Shown here piece by piece: positions 11,880 through 22,832 of a stretch of DNA of 64,000 nt. The position numbers were made by a program, and so were the translations under genes. Numbering within the stretch: position 1 is the first letter of the stretch; each line of letters opens with the position of its first letter. The stretch is from Aldrovandia affinis. Lineage: Eukaryota; Chordata; Actinopteri; Notacanthiformes; Halosauridae. The stretch lies in contig JAINUG010000108.1 of assembly GCA_029706075.1 (NCBI GenBank), positions 558,001 through 622,000 on the forward strand, written 5' to 3'. The notes below the pieces were generated by a model. It was not told where the DNA came from. It searched no databases and saw nothing but the letters and a program-made list of their open reading frames with translations.

Positions 11880-12670
11880 TCATCAAACTTATCTTACCTA
11901 CATGATTCCGGCAGTGTTACCAGCCATGCCAGTTTGTCAAAGTCAGCTGAGGTTAGCATGGCCATGTTGTGCTTCTGCTGTGCCAACGTTGCCTTCAGTG
12001 GGTCTTTGTTAAGTAGGGTCTGCTTGATCATCTCAAGAGTCGAATTCCACAATGTGGGAACATTCTGGATGAGCAACTCTTCCACTTTCCTATGAGAGGC
12101 TTGCTGTTCTCTCAGCTCTGCTGTGCTTGAGGGACTATGTTTGAAATGTCTGACTATTTTGCGGCACTTGGCCAAGGCGTTGTCAATCCCACTGTTACTG
12201 AGATACATTGTGATTGCCCTTAATGTGCACTATACAGGGCATATGCTTGAATGGTAACCTTCTCACTGCTGCGATCATATTGCAAACACTGTCTGTTCCT
12301 ATGGTGGTGACCTTGTTTTGAATCTCCCACTGCTTTATAACATCAAGAAATTGCTCAGTGCATGCTCCAGTAAAGTGTATTTTCTTTCACCACAGTTAAA
12401 GTGAAAAAGTGCAGTTGTCATCTGTTATTGATGAAGTGTGCTGTTACACCAAGCTAGTTATTGCCCACCAATGTCCAGTGATCTCCAGTCAGGGCAATAG
12501 TCATTACTTGTGCCAACTGCTCCGCCTTGCTTGCCTTTTCACTGCCATACAATTGGCTTATTCTTGAGACAACAGTTCCTCTCGAAGGAGGAATACATAG
12601 TGACTTACAGGAGGCAATCTGAATGATGTCCTTTAGTTACCTCATTGGGGCAGTCACTATGTAAGTGGCA
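11880..12670 (-). pseudogene. hAT transposase relic (ZBED-like)
   Basis: On the minus strand, segments in three frames follow hAT (ZBED1/ZBED4-like) order. From about 12670 down: TALKDIIQIAS and a PPSRGTV-type segment, then ALTGDHW; next HFTGACTEQFLDVIKQWEI, then VTTIGTDSVCNMIAAVR and HMPCIVH near 12200-12330. The longest open piece (12208-11894) has NALAKCRKIVRHFKHS, then NVPTLWNSTLEMIKQTLLNK and MLTSADFDKL, the typical hAT WNST segment. Stops and frameshifts separate the pieces and the RNase H-like domain is incomplete, so the gene is dead. No terminal repeats were identified. Position between a LINE tail and a gag fragment suggests it is itself part of a nest of insertions. Confidence 0.8.
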
Positions 12671-12689
12671 AGGACATCCATACTGCGAA

Positions 12690-13320
12690 CACTCCTGCCC
12701 CGTCATTCCTGATGGTGCTGGTTGACCTGGAACAGGCAGGGGAAAGCGGTTAAAGGTGGGTGCAAGGGAAGGGAAATCGAATTGGGACAGGACTGTGGGA
12801 AATTAGGAGGGTTTTTTGGGAGCCAATCCATGGCCCCTTTCGGGAGCCCCAGAATAAATAGCTCCAGTACGACCAGGTCTACGCTGTCATATGGGTTACG
12901 GACCTCTAGCGGCAGGAGTCGAGGAGCTACTGGGCATAGGCAAAGGGATGGCTGACTTTCGCAAAGCGGAACTCCCAGAGCCACCGGTGGTGTCCCTCTG
13001 GCTTCAACCCAACTTGTTCCAAGATGGTGGCCCAGAGGTTCAGATAGTTGACCATGTCACTGGCTGGCACAATATGGGCTGCTATCTGTCTCTCTCCCGA
13101 CAGGAATAATAAAAGCCGTAGCACCCACTCCGTCATCGGTCAGCTGCACAAACAGATCCACAAAGCCCTCTAGTTTGTCGTCTGGTCCCATCTTCTCCAT
13201 TTTGATATCGGACCGTACCAAGGTTGGAGTGGGGAAACCTCCATCAGCAGCTCCAGGAGTGTAGCTCTGTCCACCATTTGTGATGCGATGGATTGCATGT
13301 TGATGTTCATCCTGGGAGCG
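12690..13320 (-). pseudogene. Gypsy-type retrotransposon gag (SCAN-like capsid) relic
   Basis: Minus-strand frames resemble the gag capsid of fish Ty3/Gypsy elements, the source of SCAN domains. From 13320 down: a short MNINMQSIASQMVDRATLLE start-like segment; then (13136-12927) WVLRLLLFLSGERQIAAHIV, YLNLWATILEQVG, EGHHRWLWEFRFAK and HPFAYAQ; stops; then LLDSCR; and a shifted segment around 12860 with a LELFILGLPKG-type stretch matching the usual EQFxxxLPxG region. The base composition is clearly more GC-rich than the flanks. No LTR, protease or RT is attached. The strand agrees with the adjacent hAT relic, but the two are from different elements. This is a broken fragment and is not reconstructed here. 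Confidence 0.65.
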
Positions 13321-13689
13321 GATCTGGGCCCATATGTAGCAAATATCTTAAGAATTACACTTAACACACCTCCTAAGAGCTTACTTTGGAGTAAAATCAT
13401 TAATCGCTTAAAGTTGCTGGTAAAACTTAGTTATCAAGCAGCTCACACTTTCTCATAGGTAAGTCTTTCATTATTCACAAGAGTAGCTAAGTGTGTTTTT
13501 GCGACAATCACAGGTGCCGCAAATGAAAAGATTAAGATGAGGTAATCAATCGCTGAAATTGCAAAAAGAAAGAACCAAACTGCTTTTTGAAAATCTATAT
13601 TCTTTGATGGTCAAAACAAGTTTACAATAATGTTAAACAGACCCTCATTATAAAAGCTGCATTGTTGGCTAATGTTAGGCTAAGCAAAA

Positions 13690-13985
13690 TGTTGGAGGAA
13701 ATTGGACTGTGGAGGAAACAGTGATGTTGGCAGAGGACGTAAATGTGAAAAAGGAAATAATTAAGGAAAAATGTTGTCCCACACTTACAAGTCATCATAA
13801 AAAGAGTCATGGAAGCAGATCGCAGACAACATTAATGCAAGCTTCGCCCCTGCCATTCGGGGCCCAGAGGAAAGCGAAAAAAATTCTACAATGTTCTATC
13901 CAAAGAGCGTCAGGAAAATCTCAGCTTTCAAGAAGGCAACATCTGGCGCTGGTTCGTAGTCTTATTTATTTATCAGACACATTTG
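13690..13985 (+). pseudogene. Harbinger Myb/SANT-like protein relic
   Basis: Autonomous Harbinger transposons carry two genes: a DDE transposase and a Myb/SANT-like DNA-binding partner. Here the plus strand reads GGNWTVEETVMLAEDVNVKK and KEIIKEKCCPTLTSHHK, then after a one-base frameshift (around 13800) SWKQIADNINASFAPAIRGP and SAFKKATSGAG. The spacing of tryptophans and the 'NWT...WKQI' layout is that of the Myb-like trihelix. It faces the transposase fragment at 14027-14250, as expected for one element. The frameshift and missing C-terminus make it a pseudogene. A Harbinger-type end (GGGCCCATATGTAGC at 13327) lies to the left. Confidence 0.7.
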
Positions 13986-14026
13986 TTTCATATTGCAATA
14001 TTGCTGATGAACATTGGTTAATGTAG

Positions 14027-14250
14027 TTATACTTTATATTCAGGTGGAGGTACTGCTCCTAAATCTTTAAGCGCAGTGTTAAAATAACTTGCATCTCTGC
14101 CGTAACTGCGATACTTTGCTGGCAATTTTACATCCCGGACAAGATCGGTGACAAACATGATTCCCTGACGATCTAAGTGATAACGTTTGATTAACTGTGT
14201 ATCATCAAACATTTCTAAAACATTCTTCCTGTCTTGGAATGTGCGTGCAA
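14027..14250 (-). pseudogene. Harbinger transposase N-terminal relic
   Basis: The minus strand encodes ARTFQDRKNVLEMFDDTQLI, then KRYHLDRQGIMFVTDLVRDV, the N-terminal region of HARBI1-like Harbinger transposases (FxDRxNxLE..D..L..RYxLxRxxIMxVxxLLxD). The following 25 residues do not fit the family and the DDE domain is gone, so an internal deletion has joined unrelated sequence. The frame stays open through to the TTAA at 14251, where the piggyBac-type element begins; that element therefore landed in or just upstream of this gene. Confidence 0.7.
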
Positions 14251-14701
14251 TTAACCCCCTGAGGTCCGTGCTAAGCTTTTAATGTTTTTAGATTTTGGCA
14301 TGGTCTGATATTTATCTCAATTTCATCAATTTAACACACACTTACTCCAAAGTGTTTGATATTTTTATTTGAAGGACAATCACAGCTACATTTGTATGCC
14401 ATCAATAGTTTGGTCAGTATCATATGCAGCTTGTAAATAGATCTACAAACACACAAGTTAAAAATAGTAAATTTTTCTGCTGTCACAAAAGATGTGAAAG
14501 CACACACTAAACTATAGTGACGAATTGTTTTGCCAATGTGCGTTTGTTCACCAAGGTCTTGGTTATGTAAGGGTGTGAAAATAGTTTAGCACATCTGAGA
14601 TCTAAATAGCTAAAAACCTGTTTTTATCAGAACTGGTCACATTTATTTCAGGCTGTGGGAGGGCTAAATGCTAAATACCTGAATATTCATTTTGGCTCTT
14701 T

Positions 14702-15265
14702 GTTACGTTGCAACACGCGGAATGTTTGGCGTCACAACACGCGATATTCATAGGCTATATTTTCACGAGTATTTGAAAACAAGCGAAATAAAATTAATAT
14801 CAGCATAGACTGTTGCTGGCAGATTGCAAGCGTAAACACAGACAAGATGTATAAAAAATAAAAAAACAAGCGAAATAAAATCAATAGCATAGACTGTTGC
14901 TGGCAGATTGCAAGCGTAAACACAGACATACGATATATTTTATAACATTTTACGTTGTTTGAAAAGTATTTTGTGTGCCTATTGCAATTTGTTACATTGC
15001 GACATGCGGAATATGTAGTCACAAGGCGCGGAATTCATATATTTTCACGAGTATTTGAAAATATACTCGTGAATATACTGTTGCTGGCAGATTGCAAGCG
15101 TAAACACAGACATACGATATATTTTATAACATTTTAGGCTGTTTGAAAAGTATTTTCTGTGCCTATTGCAATTTGTTACATTGCGACATGCGGAATATGT
15201 AGTCACAAGACGCGGAATTTATATATATTTTCACGAGTATTTGAAAACAAGCGAAATAAAATAAA
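14702..15265 (+). repeat. Tandem repeat block (184-bp unit, with an 87-bp sub-duplication)
   Basis: A unit starting GTTACATTGCGACATGCGGA recurs at 14991 and 15175 (period 184 bp), with a diverged first copy at 14702. Inside the first copy the string AAGCGAAATAAAAT recurs at 14781 and 14868 (period 87 bp). All units share TTTTCACGAGTATTTGAAAA and TGTTGCTGGCAGATTGCAAG. The block sits inside the piggyBac-type element, so the expansion either travelled with the element or formed after insertion. Confidence 0.85.
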
Positions 15266-15572
15266 TATCAGCATAGACTGTCCTCTTCAGTTTGTGTTGT
15301 TTATGCCGGCGTTTTCACATGGCCCGAGGCACCTCCCGAAATTAGCACCTCGTTAACATGTCAATAGAAGGGGGACGTTACTAAAAGGTAAAAAACAGAG
15401 TAAAAAGCAAGGTTTACTTTTGGTCTAATTAAGCTAATTTTAAAAATCCCATTTGATTTGCCAGTGCTCAAATCGGAAAGTCGCGATTCTAAGGTTTCTG
15501 TCAATGTTTTTGCCGCGTGTGTATGATAAAATATCGCGAAGTTAGAAATAGTAATATACTTGTATTGCTGCT

Positions 15573-15590
15573 TGGATCGGCGCCGATCCA
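15573..15590. repeat. 18-bp perfect palindrome near the right piggyBac end
   Basis: TGGATCGGCGCCGATCCA reads identically on both strands. Subterminal palindromes are common in piggyBac-like elements and may bind transposase; that role is an inference. Confidence 0.8.
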
Positions 15591-15609
15591 GCCGACCTCA
15601 GGGGGTTAA

Positions 15610-18600
15610 AGCTTAAATGTGACGATTGCGCTTGACCAATCGATGGTCGGCAGTATTGCTAGCTCCACCCTTAGGTCGCTGTTTGGCTCCCTAGTACCTA
15701 AACAGAGCCGTAGTTAAATTCAACATGGGTATTTAGGTTCGGTACAGTTCGCTTGGTGGTGGAAAAAGCGGCAAAATGTGGGAGCATGGATTGGTTACCG
15801 TGCTGTGGCATACCGTAATGTGCGGTGGAAAAGTGCCCAAAATAGACTTCAGACGTCCCCCACCCACCTTTCAGCAAAGCATTAAATGTTCACACACAGA
15901 CATTTTCAGTTGTTTTTCCTTATGGTCTCAGGGTTCTCTCTCACTATATATCTCGCTATCCTCAGTAAATGTGGTCATTACCATCACTCGTTACCCGGCC
16001 TACCCTGACTCTTCTGAATTCTGCTATTGCTGTGGTGTGTCAGACAATTGGCCCCAGTATTTTTTATCTATTTCCTATTATTTAATATAAACTTTTTACT
16101 TGCTACATACATGAACATGGGCATGTACTGTCACACATATGGTTATTCTTTATAATGGGTTTACCACTTTTAATAAGTGTATGATAACAAAAATGTTTTT
16201 ATTATAAACTGCAATGGATTCAGTATTTAAAATGCAATGTTTGATTTATATCTCAGTTATGGTTCTGTGTATTGTCATGTCAATGTGTTAGTGCCATAAC
16301 ATATATGATCACACTAAAGATTATTATAGTATTCCAATGAACACAATGTTATACAATCTTTAATTTGTAGTAATAAACTTCCTTTAATTGAATATTTGGT
16401 TTTAGAATTTAGAGTTGCTGTGTTTCTAAAGATTTGCCAGCCATCTGACAGTAATTACTTATTTGTCATTAAGAAGCAGAAGTATTTCCTAAGATGATTC
16501 AATTATTACTAAACAAGCCCTTTATGATAAGCTTGGTGCATTAGTGGAACTGTGTCTAAACTTTTGAAATGAGTCATAACTGGGAAACTCAATCAGTAAA
16601 ATGTCCTAATGAAAAAGTGGGATTCATAATCCCCTGTAGCTTTAAGACAGAAATCATCACTACAAACTGGAAATAATGAGCCATATTTTCCATTGCGTAA
16701 TTAATGCATGACTTTTTAAATAACTGAAGCGCAAAATGAATGTTATAATTGGTTTTAGTGTAACCTTGTCCAGGCATTTCCCTTTTTGGCTGAAAGATTC
16801 TTAATGCATTATGTTCAGCTTTAGGGTAGTTGAGATGCATTTACTGCAGCTTAGAAATTTGTCTATGTTTTTAGTTTTTTTATCCTTTTCACATCTCATT
16901 TTCTGTCAGAATGAAGGGTAATGTGCGCATCAACTGAAACAGCATTACATTACATCTGAAGCAAATTACCTGCAATGAAACAATGCCTAATTAATGTCAT
17001 CCTCCTCTGTGATATATATATCTTTTTCCTCAGTAATCTCCTTTGTAAGTGTATACTATGGAGTTACAGAGACAATATTAAGGCTACAAATTTAAGCAAG
17101 CAAAGGTCCTTTCACACATCTTTTCCCCTTTTCTACTATAAACAATTTGTTTTGTTTTGTTATATTATGAAAGTATTGCTTTGCTAGCATGTTACAGTGA
17201 CAAATAATACTCATATTGGGTAATACCCTTGCTCCATTTACTAATTCAAAGATGTTACACATGCACACACAACGTATGCAGATTACTGTTTCTCTTGAAA
17301 TCAAAGTTTGTTTATTTAAAACTAGTAATTAATTGGTGAAAGACAAAAAATAAATAGTCAGTTGAATATACTTGAAAATTATGCACTCAAATTGGGTAAT
17401 GCTGTAGGAGGGCATGCATTTCTGTACGATCTGAATATGATGGTGAAAAGAACATAGGAATGAGTCATCAACTAAACATCTGTTTGTTAGCTTTTTTCAT
17501 TAAGAGAGTATGTGAATATCTGAAAGGTCAATACAAGGACAGACTAGGAAATTCTATGCAAAACACAGTCTGTTACTGTGTAAACAAAATTACAGCCTTT
17601 AAATGAGCAGGAATTACCATTTACCAAGGAGGTTTATAGCACAGTCAGAAATTATTTCTAGGAAAGGTTGCCACAGAATAAGAGTGCCAGAACAGGCAAT
17701 CAAAATGTTTATTTTTGTGTACTTGTACTTTTATCTATTAACAGGGCTTGCTGTGAAATAGTGAGCTCATATGACTAAATCAAGAAAAATATAATAAATC
17801 GGTCCTTCGGAGGCTCTGGTTTATTAGCAAAGCCTGTTATCTTCTCTACTGTTATGGAGGATTGTTCAAGCTATTTGCATTTCCCCCTGCTTGGCTATTC
17901 CCCTGAGAGTTAAAATGACCTGATCAACTACCGCTGCTCGAAACAGCGTGGAGTGCTGAAATCCTTATATAAACGCTCCTGTCTGCATTCCTGGTAACAG
18001 AATGTTCTCTGCTTCTCACATTGTTCGGCACATTCTGACTAAACTTCACAGGCTTTTAACCTCGTTTGAGTGCTGAAGAGCTGAGGGGGGATTCAAATAA
18101 TAGTACCAATTATCTTCCCCCAATGTGTAGTTATCCTGAGGTTTTATATTGATTCCTCACCACCACAGCAAGACCAGCATGACCAGAATGGCTGAATGGT
18201 TTATTATTACTGTCAGAATTTTACTCTTTTTTCATATTGACATACAAAACCTTAACACAGTGATTAGTGTATCTGTCTGTTTCTGTGATTTACTTTGAAA
18301 TGGAGTCCTTGTGTTGTATCAGACCGCAAGATCCTGCTGTAAGCTTGCTTTTCCATCTCGTGTGATCCACAGATTTTTAACAGGTCCGTGAATCATGGTT
18401 GGTACATTTAATCCGGAATTGGGAGACCTGTGAAATTCACGTGGATGCAGAATATTTTCATTTAGCTCCCTACAATGTAGTCCTATGCAAGGACCACATT
18501 AATGGGCTTTCCTTTTGTAATTACGACAACAATTATCGGGTCATAATGATGATGCTGATTGGATTAACCATACATAAAAGAACTGTGTGTGTGTGTTTAT

Positions 18601-19028
18601 ATTTGTACAGATACCATTGGGCTTGTGGATTCTGTATTATTGCAGAATGTTGTTTGGCAATGCTGTCAGCAAAAGAAGGCAAACAAACTGGTTCATAGGA
18701 TTTTTGGGAAATATTTTTAGAACAAGCCCTTGAGCTCACATCTTGACTTTTGTAAATACACTGGAAATCTAATAATTGTCAGGGACATATGAATATTTGA
18801 TTACTCTAAATGTCTAAATGAGCAATACTAAATAAATAATGAATCATATTTAAGCTGAATAAACCAAAATCCAAAATGAGTTACTATTCTTTCTCATTGG
18901 GTCCAGTGTTTCTTTTTAGACACATAATTGTCATGAGTGTGATAATCAAATGATTATCAAAATTTCAACACCAACCGAACACTAGCAAATGGAACTAAAT
19001 CAAATGTACCAGCATTACCAGCATATGG
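15610..19028. other. Unassigned intergenic DNA; possible transposon end and conserved element
   Basis: At about 15690-15850 the repeated GGTACAGTT/GCTGTGGCATACCGTA motifs with GTGGTGGAAAAAGCGG and GGTGGAAAAGTGCCC look like the end of a DNA-transposon MITE, perhaps the outer part of the Harbinger copy, but no boundary was fixed. At 17800-18080 lies a less AT-biased, motif-rich stretch with an ATTTGCAT octamer (about 17875), a candidate conserved non-coding element. Nothing else recognised. Confidence 0.35.
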
Positions 19029-19175
19029 TTCTGTGTGGCTCAGTAGGTAGAGCATGGCATTGGCAACACTTAGGTTGTGTGTTCAATTCCCATTGGGGCC
19101 ACATATACTGAAAAATGTATGCATTCACTACTGTAAGTCGTTTTGGATAAAAGCATCTGCTAAATGGCTTATATA
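19029..19175 (+). mobile_element. tRNA-derived SINE with L2-type 3' tail
   Basis: The head carries RNA polymerase III promoter boxes: A box TGGCTCAGTAGGTAGAGC near 19037-19054 and a B-box region GGTTGTGTGTTCAATTCCC near 19073-19091, spaced as in a tRNA. The body ends with TGTAAGTCGTTTTGGATAAA and AGCATCTGCTAAATGG, the 3' tail shared by fish SINEs and their L2-clade partner LINE. The same tail ends the LINE at 37.4 kb. A TA-rich tail follows. SINEs have no protein and depend on the partner LINE. Confidence 0.85.
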
Positions 19176-21094
19176 TATAATATATATTAACATTTGTCTC
19201 TACATTAAGACTATGAAAACTGGAATAAAGACTGATTCACACCTTCATTTAATGATTACTTACTGTTTATGAGCTCTCTTAGGTAAATACACTTTATGTA
19301 TAAAGTGTAATCAATGTTCAAAGTACAATATGCTAATACAAGGGAGTTTGAATTAAATCTTGACAGGTTAATGTAACACTTTGACTCGCTTCAATGCACA
19401 CACAAAAATTGTAATTTCAGATGTGATACACAATTCTTCAAGTTCAGAAATCATGATAATAGTTTTTTCATGTTGTCATTTGTTTTTATGAAATTGCATT
19501 TACAGTTCATCAGAAGAAAGCAAAATGAGTCCTAATTGTGTACATGCATATGCATACATATACTGCATAGCCTGAAACAACGTGAGCTGATCACAGCTGA
19601 CAATGAAAGGTATTGCAACAGAAATTGTTTTTTTTTCAGGCATGATTTATTTAAGTGCAGCATTTAAATAAATGAAAACAGATTGAAGATTCAGTTAATT
19701 GCATTGTATGCAGTCAATGAGATAAGAGATAAACAGAGCAATAAGAGAGCATCCTTAATTTATTCTAACTTCAGTTAAGATGTTTTGTATATTTTCAACT
19801 GGTCACAGTACAGCAATCAATACAACTATTAGTCTTGAACTCTGAATGATTAAGATATCCAACAACCTATACTGTATTTCAGACATTGCAGTCTTTTAGC
19901 ATTTTTTCATATGGATGAATTATTGTGAAGGTAGAGTTGGCCACACAATATCTTTCCCTGTTAGACCAACAAGAATTGTTCCCTTGTACTGCTTTGGATG
20001 TCCATAGAACAAACTACCTGATATGAATCTTAACAAGACGAAATGCCTTTATTTGTATGGATCTCAACTGCAAAGTTCATTTACCCCTTTCATTGTTTGA
20101 TAGGGATGGGAAAAGAAGCAGGATTATAACATGAATTATTCATTTTTTTATTTTGGAAAGTATGTATATTTTCAACTTTCGGTAGAAAAAAATTGCCTGA
20201 GGGACACAGCAATATGCTTTTGGCTCTCCTGAAAAAATTATAAACCAAATCACATTGCTCCATTGTTTATGCAGTATCTCCAAAGCACAGACTTAACATT
20301 GTGCTCTTGCAGAGATTGAAAATAAACTAAAACCTGTAAAAGCTTGTCAAATTACTGTAACAATAGGACATTTTTTATAGTCTTTGAATTTGGTTGTCAG
20401 TTTAGGTAACATATATCCCATTACAAGTATTTTACCATAAAATAAGCAAGTATAAAATTATTCTTCTGAATAATTTTGGTATGATGTACTTTATCTTACT
20501 TGACTCCTATTTTCCTGTATTGTTGGGAAAAACATTGTCCCACACCAACAGGCAAACTCAGTCTATAATAGAATGAAAGGTTCCTGAACACAACCTACTC
20601 AATCTCTGCTGTATGTGATAAACAAGCTTGACTTAATTTCTCTTTCATAGCTTAGTGGAACTTCAGAAAGTACTTAATATGATCAGTAAGATTTTTTTAA
20701 CCTTACACAATTTGTATTTGTCTCTCTTTTTAATGAATTATACAATTCTTATAAAGAATAAAGTCTTACCTAGGAAAGGTAGCTTAGAAAATTGGCTGGT
20801 AATTATTTATGACAGAGACATCCAGGTTAGGTTTTTTGAATATGAGTTGAGGCTGAACCACTACAGATTTAAAGTATGATGAAACTGACCCAGTCACAAG
20901 ATAATTATTAGTGATTTGGAGAATGTCTGTGCATACAGTTTCATCCTAGTAGTAGGGCATACAATATCCTAGTAGAAGATTTCATATGATTTCATGTGTT
21001 GAAATTGCCAAAGTTTTCTAGGTTACTAGGATATGCTAGCCTTACAATTTTTGTAACTAAACATTTTTCTTTAACCTCTGGCAGTTTACTACTT
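19176..21094. other. Unassigned AT-rich intergenic DNA
   Basis: No gene or recognisable element seen. Confidence 0.5.
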
Positions 21095-21194
21095 ACCTTT
21101 GTACCATTTCAGGTTATTCACTGGACTTGAACTGCTTACATTTCAGTAAAAACTGGAAAATGGGGGTGTTCTAAAACTTTTGACCGGTAGTGTA
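21095..21194. mobile_element. Tc1-like transposon right terminus (solo end)
   Basis: The right end of a Tc1-like lineage common in fish: a TTTCAGTAAAAACTGGAAAA stretch, then GGGGGTGTTCTAAAACTTTT and GACCGGTAGTG, ending at a TA dinucleotide (21193-21194). No transposase and no left end are found, so only the terminus remains. Confidence 0.75.
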
Positions 21195-21803
21195 GTTCGA
21201 TTGATTTTCCCCAACAAGGTGGCTTGAAAATGGCTTTGAACTAGCCACAAGATAGGACTGCTGGCCTATGTATTTCCTGTCTCTATGCTGGCAATGTACT
21301 TCCTGTCACTCAGTAGCAGTGCATATCGAGTAAGTTAGCTAATATTACCTAGCTAGCTAAGGTGTGTGTGTGAGGAGACTGATCAGTGGTGATCTACTTA
21401 GGAAGTTAGTTAGCTACAGAGTGGGAGACAGGCATGCTTACTCACTCTTAGGAATTCTGACTGAGTAAGTTAGCTATGTTAACAGAACAACTGCAACTGA
21501 CTTTCCCTTAAAGTTAACTACGTATGCTCTCAGAATTGTACATATAAGAATGACAAATTTACACTGAAATTTAGGAAATGCACAGTGCATTTTGAGCTAT
21601 TCAGTCAGCTATTTCATGTTTTGTGACTATCCAACCTACTCTCACTGTACCCTGAGAAGCAGGTGTCATGTGATCATTGGTGCATGAAAAGTGTGTGTGT
21701 CTCAGATGTGTGTGTATGGGAGTTTGTTGTAGCCCCTCTTCTTATTCTATGGTGTTTTGTGCCAAGATATATGATTCTTTCCTCCGTGTTTGGGAAGAGC
21801 TAC

Positions 21804-22325
21804 TGTGGCAGCCAGCCTGGGGAGGTGCGGGGAGTAGTGATGGAGGGGAGGTACATACCAACATGCTGGCTCCACCCCCAGACCATATTTGGAGGTCCGG
21901 GGGAAATAAGATGCACCGGGAGCCCTTTAACAGTTGACGGTTCGAGAATAAAAAGGGAGGCCTTACAACAGTAAAGTTGCGAAGTATCATTTGGGAAAAG
22001 TGTGGTGAGTGTTGGGAGTAGTAAGAGAACTGTGAACTGATTTGGATTGTTGTGTTTGACCTGGACCGACTGAATAACCCGAGTACTGCTGAAACGGAAT
22101 CGGACGAGAACCTGGATGTGCCTGCGAATGTGGAATATATAATATGACCACGAATATGGATTATGGATGTGGATTGTTTGCCTTGTTTTTTCCCTCTCCC
22201 TCCCTGTGAGTTTTTCCCCAATAAACTCATTTTTGTACCCATTAAATGGCTTGAGTGTTTTATTGGACTTGAGTGGATTATTGTACTTGGTTGCATGGAA
22301 ACCCCACACCCCCATTTCCGCTACA
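21804..22325 (+). mobile_element. Solo LTR (Gypsy-type, TGTGGCA... family)
   Basis: A GC-richer block begins TGTGGCAGCCAGCCTGGGGA and ends in CCGCTACA, with a promoter-like interior and a late polyadenylation signal (CCCCAATAAACTC near 22218), the layout of an LTR. Its first 150 bp resemble the minus-strand copy at 29.4-29.8 kb, and its end (ACCCCACACCCCCA...CTACA) resembles the two LTR copies at 29.8 and 33.3 kb. No internal retrotransposon genes flank it. The exact 3' border is uncertain: GCTAC occurs just before the start (21799-21803) and again at 22320-22324, so a 5-bp duplication with an earlier end at 22319 is possible. Long open frames on both strands here are composition effects. Confidence 0.65.
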
Positions 22326-22484
22326 CTGCGTATTCATACCCAGTGTAGTGCGGTGACAAGAGTTATTTTATTCACCAGAAATGCAAGAAATGCAATCTCA
22401 ATTCTTAACATTTTCTGAGGATTTGAGGGTGAAAATGTAGAAATTGGAAAGGTTGTTTATAAGGTTTTAGACAGTTTCTGAAGG

Positions 22485-22832
22485 TTATTGTATTACCCAA
22501 AAGTTATATAAGTGCAGGAAATGCACAGACCCCTGCTTACCTCCCCCCACCCCCCCCATGTGCACAACAATCTTAGGCCCTTGAGACATTATATCCTTGA
22601 GATCCTCTACTGAAATGGACTCAGAAGATTCTAACGATTCCGTGTTCTGCAAGACAACATTTACATTATGTACAATGGGAGATTGTGCATAAGATCTGAT
22701 TGAACTGTATCTTTTTGATAAAAACTTCTCACATTGCTCAGAAGAGGATTCAAGATTGTCATTAAATGAAGGATTCACCAATATCAAATTTGAGAACCCT
22801 TGCCAGTGTTTTAAATTCCACCACCAGTGCAC
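22485..22832 (-). other. Unrecognised open frame with possible splice donor
   Basis: A 115-codon minus-strand frame encodes a serine/glutamate-rich peptide (DNLESSSEQCEKFLSKRYSS, later NTESLESSESISVEDLKDIM). Its composition is more protein-like than its neighbours. Near its end the minus strand has a strong donor-like AG/GTAAGCAG (GT complementary to 22539-22540), which would end an exon after a glycine run coded by a G-rich tract. No acceptor or partner exon was found. It may be chance, or a scrap of a host or transposon gene. Confidence 0.2.

Larger units (their letters stand above)
14251..15609. mobile_element. Non-autonomous piggyBac-type (Looper-like) element with TTAA duplication
   Basis: A 12-bp perfect terminal inverted repeat, CCCCCTGAGGTC at 14255-14266 and its reverse complement at 15594-15605, is flanked on both sides by TTAA (14251-14254 and 15606-15609). 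TTAA target duplication with C-rich ends is the signature of piggyBac transposons; the CCC(C)CTGAGGTC start resembles vertebrate Looper-type termini. The 1,351-bp body has no transposase. It contains a tandem repeat block and, 15 bp inside the right end, an 18-bp perfect palindrome. The element interrupts the Harbinger relic. The TSD and TIR are seen directly; the family name is by recognition. Confidence 0.75.

Noticed and set aside
14702-15265. Repeated units that could suggest a CRISPR array
   Set aside because: The units are 87 and 184 bp long, contiguous and without unique spacers, in vertebrate DNA inside a transposon.
21742-22315. Minus-strand open frames of 184 and 171 codons
   Set aside because: They overlap each other in different frames across an LTR, are low in complexity and show no domain.
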